From JAAELZ01 sp965223465 (GTDB lineage Bacteria; Pseudomonadota; Gammaproteobacteria; Arenicellales; Poriferihabitantaceae), in contig OZ245025.1 of the NCBI GenBank assembly GCA_965223465.1, positions 3,313,493-3,377,492 of the forward strand: 64,000 bases of DNA, in the 5' to 3' direction. Positions 1 to 8,864 of the stretch are shown one piece after another. The stretch's first letter is position 1. Each line of letters opens with the position of its first letter. The notes below the pieces were generated by a model, which was given only the letters and a program-made list of their open reading frames with translations, made no database searches and was not told the origin of the DNA. The position numbers and the translations under genes are program-made.

Positions 1-3000
1 ATCGATACAAGCTGGATGAGCGTTGACGGATCTTTAAGGTTCTGCTTGTCGAGCCGAGTGATCAATCGCCGAATGGATACGGCTTTGAGATCGGAGCGCG
101 ACCAGAGAGCAAACAACACAGCCGAGAGACCGAGTGATTGGAAATACAGATTGAACTGGTGTTCGTAGTAGCGGTTTTCCTTGTTCTTTCTCGTATCATC
201 CCAGACATCGAGAAGGGCCTTGAACGGCTTGTCCGCTGAGCCGCGCGGAGCAGCCCATAGCACCGACATGGCGCGCGTAAGACGAAACAACGATGGAAGT
301 CTGTATTCAAGAAAGTGCTCCGCCTCGGATCTCAGGCCATCGCGTGAACGCCTCTTCGCTTCCTCCTTATCCTCTTCCCACTCTTTACGCTGCTGCGCAC
401 CCATTCGCCTTTTGATCGTCACCTTTAGGTCCTCAAGACTTACTGAGCGGACCACGCCCTTCGCGTGGGGCAATAGCTCTTGTGGCAGGAGATCTCGTTC
501 GGCAATGTCCTTTCCTTTCGCGGCGGCAACCAGCGAAAGCCTGAAGAGGAATGGGAACGAGCCCCGGTCTGACCAAGTATCTACGAACGTCCAAATTCGT
601 GGGCGCTCGTGGGGCGCGCGCAGGGAAATTATAAGCGCTTCCTTGTTCATCCCGTGGGAAGCGGCAATCGCTGCCGTCTTCCTTAATCCATCGGAGAAAT
701 CGTAAGTGCGCGGCTTGGTCGTTGCCCCGCTTGATTTGAACTTTGACTTCCTTTTACAAGCACTGCCAAGACGGGCGATGACATCACGACATTGCTTATC
801 GGAAAGCTCTGTAAATGACAGAGCTCCGGTGAGGCAATCAATCGCTGATGACGCATGGTCGATGAAATCAGTAAGGGTGCTCTTCTGTCCGGGATCGCGG
901 CTGGTGGCGCAACGCAGCAGGTAGAAAAGTTCCTCGCATACCTCGAAGCCATACCAGTCGTACCAGTTGCGCATAAAGCCCAACGCGTATTTGGGTTGAC
1001 CCTGCAGTATCAGATACAGCGGTATCGCAGCATGGTCGATGCGCTCAGGACGCGGACGGCCATAGTCATCGTTGTCACTCTGAAGATCGTGCCTGACCCA
1101 TTCGCGCAAATTGCGATAGTGACGCGCGGCATCGTCAATGTCACCTGAGAGCAGATTGGCGATTGTGAGTCTCGCATGTCTTGCACCAGGCCATTTGGTA
1201 TGCGTCTCGAACAGTCTCCTAAGCGCATCGACGTCCCGCGCATTCACAGCCAGATCGGGATTATCAAGAATGAAATCCGCACCTTTCTGGTCGCTTGCTG
1301 CTACGCTTGACAGCTCGACAAGAAGTTTGACGAGGCTATTGTTGTCTGATTGCGCCACCGCATGCACGACAGCGGCTTTTAGGCGTGCGTAGCTGATCCT
1401 GCGCTGCCCGACCGTGCTGGGTATAGCTGCGGGGAACCTGGTATCAAATGCCAGCTTGAACAATTTCCTACCGTCACCAAGACGTTGAAGAAGGCCGGGA
1501 AGCGACCTGGCTGCATAGACGGACCTATCTTGACGCTCCATGAGATTCTTGGCGACGGTCCGTAGCGCACTCGTCTGAGAGCCGTAACTCTCCCGAACCA
1601 ATGTCTCGGTTGGCTCGTCACGGAAAGTCATGCCCTGTTCGGTTTGATCCAGCAAAGGCGCAAGGTCCGAGGCAAAACTCTCGATCGCACCAATTGCCAT
1701 CCCGTGCGCTTCCGCATATTCGCTGATCGGCACTGGAGGCGGGAGCACTGAAAGACCTGCGAGAAATGCATTGATTGCCTTCTTCTTATAGCCGCGCCGT
1801 ACGGCTTCTGCCAATGCATCGTCGATCCGCTTCTGCAGAAGATTGTCGAGCGCGATAGGCTTATCTATTTCAGAAGCGTCCAGGAGACCCCTATCGCAGT
1901 CTGCAAGATGCTCAAGGATGCGTGCGTTGCCGTTTGAGCGCGCCTGAGCGACACGGATTTCTTCAGCATTGATGCCCTTCACACGAGCACGGAGATAAGC
2001 ACTGGTTTCACTCAAGCTGAAGGCGCGAAGTTGAAAGTCTTCGTAGCTAAGGTCGCCGAGCGATCTCTCGATGCGGTGCGACCGGCAGGAAACAATGAGC
2101 TTTACGCCGGGCACGGGACCAGACCGCTCGAAGCTCTCGATCAGCTGCATCGGAAAAGAGTTTTGCTTACGCTCCTTCGCGAATTCTGCTGAATTATCAA
2201 TCGCATCCAAGAAAATGATGAGCTCACTGCTCTCATTCGCGGTTGCCAGAGTGTTTACACACTGGGTGAGCCTTTTGCGGAGCGTGCTAAAGAGGAGCTC
2301 GGGATTGTCGCTTCCGGGCAATATAGGGTCACACAGGCTTCGGCAGGCAAGTTCATTTGCGATGTGAATCAAGCCGCGATTGGCAAGATGGCGGCCATCT
2401 TCGGGAGAACGGTAAGCACCGCCGCCGAAGCAATCAAAGAACACGACTTCATGGTCATCAGAAAGCGTGGAAGCCAGACTTTCCAGAAACACCGTCTTTC
2501 CGACACCGCCCTCTGCGTGGACTAGTAGCGGCCTTGTTAGTGACGGCACAATCCCGATTGCATCGGGGAGCTGCTCGCGCGGGACAACTTCTCCAACATC
2601 GGCAAGGCTTGCGGGACATGGCAATAGATTGTCAATATCGGAGAGTTCAAGAGCCGACAGCACGTCAACCTGCCGTATAACCTTGAGGTGTTCTTCTTCG
2701 TAACCGGCCTTCTTGCGAACCATATTGCGTACATCACCAAGGCGAGCACGGGCTGTCGCATCCGAGGTTGCTGACCAGTCTGAGAGAATCTTCCGCAGAT
2801 CACCCTTCGTGTCTTTGAGGCTTCCGGACATGCCTATTAGCAGGACCTTCGATGCGAACTCCTTGAGCCCATCGCCCGTAAGACCGGCAGCGGTCTTGAA
2901 CTGTTTCGCCTGCTTGAGCGCTTCACCACTGAGCCGCGATCCGGTTGCCACCCCTTCGACAGCGGTGAGAAGTCCAGCGAAGATCGGTCGGTTAGTTATC

Positions 3001-3398
3001 AGCTCGAAGAAGAGCTTTTGAGTCGTTGCGGCTTGACCGTAATTGGCGAGATTATCCCGGTAAGACTGCGCAAATTTCTTGACAGTCTTTTTTGCATCGC
3101 TGGCGCGAAACTCTTTTTGGGATTGCTTAGGCGAATATTTTAATTGAAGGATTTCAACACGATCCGCTACCTCGAAATACGCGTCCTTGCCGTAGTAGAG
3201 CGTGAGATCGGCGACATCAGCGGCTTCCTGTGAGGCACGGCTTTCGTCCTTTTCAGAAAGCCCCTCGACGGCTATTCCAATAAGCCCATCGCTAGGCAAA
3301 AGCAACTGCATAGCCTTTCTCGATGCCCAGGCCTCATGAAATTCATGCCCGTCACGCGACGGTCCAACGATATCAATCAGCTTAGTTTTTTTGAACAT
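1..3398 (-). CDS. Avs-like STAND NTPase with N-terminal nuclease-like domain (partial, 3' end off window)
   Basis: One frame is open for about 1,132 codons from ATG 3398 to the window edge, with tandem in-frame TAA stops just upstream of the ATG. Residues about 15-90 look like a Cap4/DUF4297-type PD-(D/E)xK nuclease domain: GHEFHEAW, then AVEG near 42, DLTLYYG near 62 and ILQLKYS near 83. A P-loop follows (AEGGVGKT, about 296-303), then Walker B (IIFLDAID, about 393-400) and a VSCRS sensor-like strand near 434. The long helical C-terminus would be the sensor region. This order, nuclease then NTPase then long sensor, is that of antiviral STAND (Avs) proteins, which oligomerise on a phage protein and degrade DNA. 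The gene is visibly more GC-rich than its AT-rich neighbours, indicating separate acquisition. No clear Shine-Dalgarno is seen. The family call is by motif reading only; the Avs subtype cannot be assigned. Confidence 0.75.
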   Translation of the reverse strand, partial: MFKKTKLIDIVGPSRDGHEFHEAWASRKAMQLLLPSDGLIGIAVEGLSEKDESRASQEAADVADLTLYYGKDAYFEVADRVEILQLKYSPKQSQKEFRASDAKKTVKKFAQSYRDNLANYGQAATTQKLFFELITNRPIFAGLLTAVEGVATGSRLSGEALKQAKQFKTAAGLTGDGLKEFASKVLLIGMSGSLKDTKGDLRKILSDWSATSDATARARLGDVRNMVRKKAGYEEEHLKVIRQVDVLSALELSDIDNLLPCPASLADVGEVVPREQLPDAIGIVPSLTRPLLVHAEGGVGKTVFLESLASTLSDDHEVVFFDCFGGGAYRSPEDGRHLANRGLIHIANELACRSLCDPILPGSDNPELLFSTLRKRLTQCVNTLATANESSELIIFLDAIDNSAEFAKERKQNSFPMQLIESFERSGPVPGVKLIVSCRSHRIERSLGDLSYEDFQLRAFSLSETSAYLRARVKGINAEEIRVAQARSNGNARILEHLADCDRGLLDASEIDKPIALDNLLQKRIDDALAEAVRRGYKKKAINAFLAGLSVLPPPVPISEYAEAHGMAIGAIESFASDLAPLLDQTEQGMTFRDEPTETLVRESYGSQTSALRTVAKNLMERQDRSVYAARSLPGLLQRLGDGRKLFKLAFDTRFPAAIPSTVGQRRISYARLKAAVVHAVAQSDNNSLVKLLVELSSVAASDQKGADFILDNPDLAVNARDVDALRRLFETHTKWPGARHARLTIANLLSGDIDDAARHYRNLREWVRHDLQSDNDDYGRPRPERIDHAAIPLYLILQGQPKYALGFMRNWYDWYGFEVCEELFYLLRCATSRDPGQKSTLTDFIDHASSAIDCLTGALSFTELSDKQCRDVIARLGSACKRKSKFKSSGATTKPRTYDFSDGLRKTAAIAASHGMNKEALIISLRAPHERPRIWTFVDTWSDRGSFPFLFRLSLVAAAKGKDIAERDLLPQELLPHAKGVVRSVSLEDLKVTIKRRMGAQQRKEWEEDKEEAKRRSRDGLRSEAEHFLEYRLPSLFRLTRAMSVLWAAPRGSADKPFKALLDVWDDTRKNKENRYYEHQFNLYFQSLGLSAVLFALWSRSDLKAVSIRRLITRLDKQNLKDPSTLIQLVS

Positions 3399-3775
3399 TA
3401 CATATTATTAATCAGTCTTAAAACTCGCTATCATGCAATAATGACTTTAAACAGCTAACCCATGTACTTTTTTTACTGCATATATTTGATAATGTTGCGA
3501 TCAGTAACAATTATCACCCTATTATTAAATTTCGAATCAATATACACGTTTGATTTTATTGCCAATTAGTTCAATCATACTTGAAATGTCTCCTTAGTGC
3601 TGATTGGAGCCTTTAAGGGAGCTCACCCACTATAAGGGAGTTTATCTAAACGATTCTTTAGGGTTGATTGCAGCCATACACAATTATTACCAAAACGGTA
3701 GCTAAGAGTATTCTACAATCACTGCCCGATGATATCGAACCTTGAAATTATCGATGTCACGTCAGGTCTGGAGGT
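3399..3775. other. AT-rich intergenic stretch upstream of the Avs-like gene
   Basis: These 377 bases hold no convincing ORF or RNA gene. They must contain the leftward promoter for the Avs-like gene, but no good -35/-10 pair stands out. Two short AAGGGAG direct repeats lie near 3616 and 3640. The sharp drop in GC at 3398 marks a junction between DNA of different origin. Confidence 0.5.
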
Positions 3776-4054
3776 TTACATTTCAAAGGCATGATACTCA
3801 TCAATCTCACTAGCTAATTTTACAGTTTCCTCGACTAAGGTGCGGACATCATCCGGTTCCCGGAGCATTACCGAAAACTCGCCCCCTGAAAGGCCAGTTT
3901 TCCCTTTGTTAAACGGGGATACAGTAGTTCGAGCAATGCCATCTTTGCACATATCCAATTTCAGCAATAGGATGGGCAATAACTCATTTACTACAATCTC
4001 CACCCTATGCCAGTCCACTGGTGTGTGTATCCTAGGTGTATGGATATCAGGCAA
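3776..4054 (-). CDS. small hypothetical protein (92 aa)
   Basis: The ORF starts at TTG 4054; an in-frame TAG lies upstream and a GTG at residue 13 is an alternative start. The C-terminal half has a normal globular amphipathic look (residues about 57-88, EFSVMLREPDDVRTLVEETV). No family is recognised. Its 5' end overlaps that of a rightward small ORF starting at 4040, so if both are real they are divergent and share a start region. The unusual start codon and lack of a clear Shine-Dalgarno make it uncertain. Confidence 0.35.
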   Translation of the reverse strand: MPDIHTPRIHTPVDWHRVEIVVNELLPILLLKLDMCKDGIARTTVSPFNKGKTGLSGGEFSVMLREPDDVRTLVEETVKLASEIDEYHAFEM

Positions 4055-4213
4055 AGCACAATCGAAGAATACATTCGACTAATGAAGGAAGAACACGATG
4101 AAATTGTTAGCGACGAAGAAGCACGTTGGCAAATTTTTATGTTTGCTCACCTCTATCACCTCATAGCACAAAACTCACCAGCAAAATCAAATGAAAAATT
4201 TCTGGAGAAGTAA
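4040..4213 (+). CDS. small hypothetical protein (57 aa)
   Basis: ATG 4040 opens a 57-codon frame with a strongly charged helical composition (TIEEYIRLMKEEHDEIVSDE, then EARWQIFMFAHLYHLIAQN). The frame extends upstream to ATG 4007, but those extra residues look non-coding. A weak TAGGTG precedes the start. No family is recognised. It lies about 150 bp upstream of the VRR-NUC gene in the same direction and could be a small accessory to it; that is only inference. Confidence 0.4.
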   Translation: MDIRQSTIEEYIRLMKEEHDEIVSDEEARWQIFMFAHLYHLIAQNSPAKSNEKFLEK

Positions 4214-4355
4214 TTTACTACCCACTTTTGAATCTCCACCAATTAATTAAAGAAAGCCCTTCAGTTCTTTCGGGAATCCCTCCAGTAAATCCATTTCTAA
4301 GTAGTTCTAGCACCAACCTGACATTAAAATAGTTAGACCAATTACCAAGCAATAA

Positions 4356-5597
4356 GTGAGCAATATGACGGTGGACTGTAAACACAAAGACGTGGATTGC
4401 CTTAATCAATACGAATTTATAAGAAAGTATCGCTGTAACAACTGTGGCGAGGTGATGATGTGTGCGTGTGATGAAGAATTTGGTCGGAAGCACCTTCCGC
4501 ACCAAATTAATAGCGGAACTTGGCTAGATACTCGTAAATCTGTACCAGTTACGTTAGGTTTTCAAGAGGAGATTTGCCCAGAATGCAGAGGCAATCCCCC
4601 CGTTGCTGCGCCAAAGGCATCCATGATGGGGGCTACGAGCAAAATCAAGCGGTATTACTGGCGTGAACTGTATTTGGAAACTACAAAAAAGTTTTATGAC
4701 ACTCACCCTGAGCTGAACCCCAGTTATTTTTCTGCTAGACACTCTTTTTGTGATGAGTTTAAGGCCGTTGAAGAGAAAGTGCTTGAAGATCTCAAAATAT
4801 TGCACTCCACAAGTCCAAAGTATAACTACTCTGAACTAAGTCAAGCTAATGTGATTTCCCAGACAGACACGGAAGTTATATTAGTAAACGCCGAACACAT
4901 AAAAGAACCTGGAAGAAAGGTTGGGATAAGAGACAACGGAAAGATTTTTAATGTAGAAGAATTCGCCTCTAACTATTTCAGTAATCATGGATATCACGTT
5001 CTCGAAACTGAGAGCATCCCCTTCCATGTATTGTTTGGAGTATTCATGTGGTTGGTGATACAGGATTGCAACGACCCCTTGGGAAGAGTTGTACAATTTG
5101 GGAATCGAACTGACTTTGATTTAAAGTCGAAAAATGGAGGCATGGTCTCAACGATATTACCCGAGGATTTTGGTACACCTGGATACTACCGTAGAAGGAA
5201 ACCTCATATCTCAAATCATCTTGAGGAACTCAATGAGCTTGACTGGCTTTTTGACTATTGGTTGGAACCCAGCTCAGGTCTCAGACAATATTTATGGGCA
5301 CACCGTGAAGAAGATATTTTAAAGGCAAAAGAGGTCATGAAGATTATGGGGCTGTCAAATTTGCGTAAAACTCTTGAATACTTGTCCATGGATTATTGGA
5401 GAAACTATTGTGGATGGCCTGACTTATTGGTGTACAACGACAATGAATTCTTTTTTGTTGAGGTAAAATCATCAAAGGACAGACTGAATGACGATCAAAA
5501 AAGGTGGTTTTTAGGAAACCATAAATATCTGAATTTTACAGCCAAAATTTTTAAAGTGGGCAAACAGCGAAAAGATAGACAAACTAATACGAAATAA
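4356..5597 (+). CDS. FAN1-like VRR-NUC nuclease with N-terminal zinc ribbon
   Basis: The protein has 413 residues from GTG 4356; ATG 4365, three codons later, is an equally good start with AGTGAG just ahead. Cysteines 27, 30, 36, 38, 74 and 77 suggest a zinc ribbon. Residues about 198-232 (FNVEEFASNYFSNHGYHVLE onward) match the helix ahead of the nuclease core in FAN1, including a conserved Glu near 217-219. Residues 353-385 are a clear VRR-NUC core: GWPD (D356), VEVK (E369, K371), then DRLNDDQ. VRR-NUC enzymes cut branched or flap DNA. Fusion to a zinc ribbon and position inside an island beside other nuclease genes suggest a defence or element-maintenance role rather than housekeeping repair; that role is inferred. 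Confidence 0.8.
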   Translation: MSNMTVDCKHKDVDCLNQYEFIRKYRCNNCGEVMMCACDEEFGRKHLPHQINSGTWLDTRKSVPVTLGFQEEICPECRGNPPVAAPKASMMGATSKIKRYYWRELYLETTKKFYDTHPELNPSYFSARHSFCDEFKAVEEKVLEDLKILHSTSPKYNYSELSQANVISQTDTEVILVNAEHIKEPGRKVGIRDNGKIFNVEEFASNYFSNHGYHVLETESIPFHVLFGVFMWLVIQDCNDPLGRVVQFGNRTDFDLKSKNGGMVSTILPEDFGTPGYYRRRKPHISNHLEELNELDWLFDYWLEPSSGLRQYLWAHREEDILKAKEVMKIMGLSNLRKTLEYLSMDYWRNYCGWPDLLVYNDNEFFFVEVKSSKDRLNDDQKRWFLGNHKYLNFTAKIFKVGKQRKDRQTNTK

Positions 5598-5831
5598 ATT
5601 GGAGATAGTGGGTCATTTGATGAAGTGAGAATCAGATAGAGTTGTATATCTACGCTCTACTTCACTATACGTCTCTCGGCCTTTTCTATAATGGATAAAG
5701 TCGGATTACGCAGAGTAAATTCTCTTGTAGTGGAGGTTAAGGGATACGAACAGCTAAACTTAACGTGGGCATTACCAGATTAGCAATTCTGAGGTACTAT
5801 TACGACTAAGGGATATTAAAGGAAAAACACT

Positions 5832-7004
5832 ATGACCAAATCAGAGCTAAAAAAGAAGGGCAAGTTGTGTAAGAAATGCTTGAATAAATGCTCAGTGAGG
5901 GCCAAGAGTTGCTCAAGCTGTGGTTCTGAAAAATTTGAACCTGACTGGATATTAGTAAAGGAGAGAATAAATAGATCTATAGGTGTTCAGATCACAAAGC
6001 CTAACCCTGAGTATTCAAAAGAAAACCGAATTACGCTAAGCAAATGGTGGCCAGGAGCGAAAAATGGTGGTCAGACATTTCATATAGCCAGACCCGGTGA
6101 TTGGGAACAGATTGAATATATTATTAATGACAAATTTTTACCTCTCTTGGGGTGGAAAAGTAAAAAACAACTTGTCGAGCAAATTGCACATGATGATAAG
6201 CAAGGTGAGAATTCAGATGGATATATGGCGTTGGCGAAATCGCATCCAGACTTTCTCAAAAAACTGGTTGCCGCAATAGACCCTAAGGATTTCTCCGAAA
6301 ATGAGTTTAATTCGATGGTCGATGTTTTTGGAGAGATATCGGACGCTATGACAAAAGCAAACCGTGGATTTAGGGAGGCGTTTTTAAATGTAGTCAAGAA
6401 ATTACCTAAACAGAAGACTCGTGCTTTGGAAGATCTCAATTTGCTATTAGAAAACTGGGGCCTTCAAGTTGTTACGAATGTTGCCCAGCAAGTGCAAAAC
6501 CGTATTGAAACTCTGGAACTATTTGAAGATCGTGTTTTAGATGATAAAACTCACGAGATCATTGGTGTAAATTCGATTCACAGAATCCTCGAGCGATCAA
6601 TGTGGATGATTGATGAGAAGTACTGGTTACTTCAATCAAATAAAACTCTGCTTACCTATATCGGCAAAGAACTGAGTAAAAAAGACAAGAAAAAGTATGG
6701 CAAAAAAAGACCAGATTTTGTCTGTGGAACTATCGGAAAGAAATTAATTATAGTTGAACTGAAACGCCCGTCACACCCATTGAATGTTGAGGATTTAAAC
6801 CAATTGGAGGATTACTCAGTAATTATTGATAAGTACAAGGGCGCAAGGTACAGCGTTGAGTGTTTTCTAGTAGGCTCTAAGAAGGATTCTGAGCTGGATA
6901 GTTACCTCAAACGCCGAAAAGGAGTGAGCGTACTCACTTATGACGATATTATTTCAAATACGAGAACAAGATATCAGGAGTATCTCAAATCACTTCATGA
7001 ATAG
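5832..7004 (+). CDS. DUF4263/Shedu-like nuclease with N-terminal zinc ribbon
   Basis: The 390-residue protein begins with a CxxC pair at 13-16 and another at 27-30 (zinc ribbon). A helical middle follows. Residues about 250-335 resemble the DUF4263 catalytic domain of Shedu (SduA): an HRILERSMWM helix, RPDF (D295) and VELKRP (E309, K311), then a conserved LNQLEDY helix. Shedu is a single-gene antiphage system whose DUF4263 domain is a PD-(D/E)xK nuclease. ATTAAAGGAAAAACACT precedes ATG 5832, giving a usable AAAGGA site. It follows the VRR-NUC gene by 234 bp in the same direction, and both proteins share the zinc-ribbon-plus-nuclease plan. The N-terminal region differs from well-known SduA, so this may be a distinct subfamily. 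Confidence 0.75.
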   Translation: MTKSELKKKGKLCKKCLNKCSVRAKSCSSCGSEKFEPDWILVKERINRSIGVQITKPNPEYSKENRITLSKWWPGAKNGGQTFHIARPGDWEQIEYIINDKFLPLLGWKSKKQLVEQIAHDDKQGENSDGYMALAKSHPDFLKKLVAAIDPKDFSENEFNSMVDVFGEISDAMTKANRGFREAFLNVVKKLPKQKTRALEDLNLLLENWGLQVVTNVAQQVQNRIETLELFEDRVLDDKTHEIIGVNSIHRILERSMWMIDEKYWLLQSNKTLLTYIGKELSKKDKKKYGKKRPDFVCGTIGKKLIIVELKRPSHPLNVEDLNQLEDYSVIIDKYKGARYSVECFLVGSKKDSELDSYLKRRKGVSVLTYDDIISNTRTRYQEYLKSLHE

Positions 7005-7007
7005 TGA

Positions 7008-8639
7008 TCATATTGGCATGGCATCAACTACATCCAGTGAGGAATTTTTAGATGAGTAGTTTTTTGCACGCTCCTCAATTTCCCGTATACTGGATAATGT
7101 CTGGTCCAGCCGACATTGCCCATACAATTTTCTGAAATCCTTTATTACTTCCCTCAGTTCGGGAATAGACTGCGATTTGGGTGAGACACAGAACGGTTTT
7201 TTGGCTTGAATTAGCAGTTTTCTGTCCTTAATCGTAGGGTTCGAACCTACAGTTTTCAGAATTAGGCGTTTTGTTTCTAAATCGCCCTCATTAAACGCAA
7301 AAATCGCTTGGTTGCGGAACTTTACATAGCTTTCAAAGGGTTCGAACCATGGTTTCTGGTTCTCCATATTTTTGATGTTTTCACGCAGTTTACTTCGCTC
7401 AAAATCTATTTTTCGACGCTCTTCCACATACTCATCTTCTGGAATCTGCTCATTCATCCGCATTTGATTGAGGATAACTAACCGCTGCTTGGCTTTTTGA
7501 AGTTCTTTCTTGATAGCAAGTACCTTGTTTTTACTGACCTGTGCTGGCAAATGTGATTGATGTTCAGCCTCGCTGACTAGCAACTCATATATGCGATCAC
7601 TTATCGACAACGACCCCAAAAAATTAATAATCTGTGATTCCAGCACTTTGACTTCTACGGATTTTTGCTTGCAGGCATAATTAGTCTTACGATGCGTACA
7701 GTGATAGTAAACATAGCGTGAACCGAAACGGTTTTTCTTGTTTTCTGCTGTTATCGCACAACCGCACTCGCCACATTGCATCATGCCGGTGTAGCTAAAA
7801 TGCGGTGCATCTACCGAAGTATGCGATTTCAGTGTTCGCCTGCAAAGCTGCTTTTGCACCTTTTCAAAATCCACGAGGCTTATCATCGGCACATGGCTGC
7901 CGTTGTATAACTGCCCTTTCCAAGGAATGAGTCCTGCATAGAATGGATTTGAGAGAACCCGATAGATATTGCTTAGTGCCACAGGCCGGCCACCTCGATG
8001 TTTAGTCATTACGGTACGCAGTCCCCACTGGTGATACGCCTTTTCATAGACCATTCGCGGTGTATAGCCCATCAACACGTGGTTCCATATCAACTTAACC
8101 AGCTCAAATCGCTCTGGATCCGCAATAATCGTCCCGGTTTGCTGGCAGTTCAAGTATCCCAGTGGCGCTCGGTTTGGCAGCCAACCATTTTCGAGTTTTG
8201 TTTTTAAACCACGCCTCACATTTTTGCTCAGTGCATCCGAGTAATATTTTGAGAAACTCAATATTGTAGAAAGCATGAGCTTTCCTTCGGGCGTATTGAG
8301 GAAAGTATAGGAGGCGAACTGTAGTTCTTTGATGATTTTAAGATCAAGCAAGTAGATGATTTTTCCGGCGTCAACTGAGTTTCGGGACAATCGATCCGGG
8401 TGCCATGCCAACACACCATCGGCTTCACCTTTTTCAAGGCGGGCAACCATGTCATTAAAAATTGGTCTGCCGGGTGCCTTAGCACTCATGGATTCTTCTA
8501 GCGTATCGACAATATCAACATCAGGGTCTGAGCCAAACTTTTCTAGTAGTTCAGACTTTTGTGACTCGATAGACACAGCCTGCCGATCCTCACTCTCTTG
8601 CGATTTTCGGCAGTAAATAAAGTAGCGTAGGCGAGCCAT
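7008..8639 (-). CDS. large serine recombinase (integrase/transposase type)
   Basis: The 543-residue protein has the resolvase catalytic domain first: YCRKS with R11 and catalytic S13, and the DRLSR motif at 82-86. A recombinase domain follows (about 160-260, with LSNIFRVLSN-like and NPFYAGLI segments), then a zinc ribbon near 285-325 (CGECGC ... CTH ... CKQ) and a coiled-coil-rich tail. This is the layout of large serine integrases that insert or excise elements without host factors. It is convergent with the DUF4263 gene (3 bp apart) and transcribed away from the ATPase gene at 8865. No flanking att repeats were found by eye. The island also has a tyrosine integrase at its right end, so this enzyme probably belongs to a nested or fused element. 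Confidence 0.9.
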   Translation of the reverse strand: MARLRYFIYCRKSQESEDRQAVSIESQKSELLEKFGSDPDVDIVDTLEESMSAKAPGRPIFNDMVARLEKGEADGVLAWHPDRLSRNSVDAGKIIYLLDLKIIKELQFASYTFLNTPEGKLMLSTILSFSKYYSDALSKNVRRGLKTKLENGWLPNRAPLGYLNCQQTGTIIADPERFELVKLIWNHVLMGYTPRMVYEKAYHQWGLRTVMTKHRGGRPVALSNIYRVLSNPFYAGLIPWKGQLYNGSHVPMISLVDFEKVQKQLCRRTLKSHTSVDAPHFSYTGMMQCGECGCAITAENKKNRFGSRYVYYHCTHRKTNYACKQKSVEVKVLESQIINFLGSLSISDRIYELLVSEAEHQSHLPAQVSKNKVLAIKKELQKAKQRLVILNQMRMNEQIPEDEYVEERRKIDFERSKLRENIKNMENQKPWFEPFESYVKFRNQAIFAFNEGDLETKRLILKTVGSNPTIKDRKLLIQAKKPFCVSPKSQSIPELREVIKDFRKLYGQCRLDQTLSSIREIEERAKNYSSKNSSLDVVDAMPI

Positions 8640-8659
8640 ACATCCGTTTTAATCGCAAA

Positions 8660-8854
8660 TTATTCCTTTGGTGTGTCCACATTAGTATCGCTTCGTAATA
8701 GAGTCAAGTTCAGGCAGTTGAACACATAGGCACAATATTTAGCATAGGTAAGGAAAGCCATGTTGGGCAGGCTGGGTAATGAAACCCAGCCCTTCCTTTG
8801 TCCATCCTCGTGCAATTCAATAAAGCCGTCCATAGTAGTGATGTAATCATTCAT
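8660..8854 (-). CDS. small hypothetical protein (64 aa) upstream of the serine recombinase
   Basis: A 64-codon frame ends 20 bp before the recombinase start, in the same direction, and its start lies 10 bp from the divergent ATPase gene. Residues about 20-45 (GWVSLPSLPNMAFLTYAKYC) look protein-like but match no family I recognise. It could be a small directionality or regulatory factor for the recombinase; that is speculation from position. The Shine-Dalgarno is poor. Confidence 0.4.
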   Translation of the reverse strand: MNDYITTMDGFIELHEDGQRKGWVSLPSLPNMAFLTYAKYCAYVFNCLNLTLLRSDTNVDTPKE

Positions 8855-8864
8855 CCAAAAGACT

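Noticed and set aside
181..3021. Many short ORFs on both strands in the first 3 kb
   Set aside because: They are shadows of the single long leftward frame that stays open from 3398 to the window edge and carries NTPase motifs.
4218..4505. Leftward 95-codon ORF at the start of the VRR-NUC gene
   Set aside because: It overlaps the zinc ribbon and FAN1-like coding frame and has no protein-like features.
5661..5692. Promoter ahead of the DUF4263-like gene (TATAAT at 5687)
   Set aside because: The -10 box is perfect, but no acceptable -35 lies at 16-18 bp; the nearest TTCACT is 20 bp away.
7228..7248. GGTTCGAACC near the end of the serine recombinase, resembling a tRNA T-loop and possible att site
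   Set aside because: It lies within the coding frame, no other tRNA parts flank it, and it does not extend the tRNA-Thr sequence.
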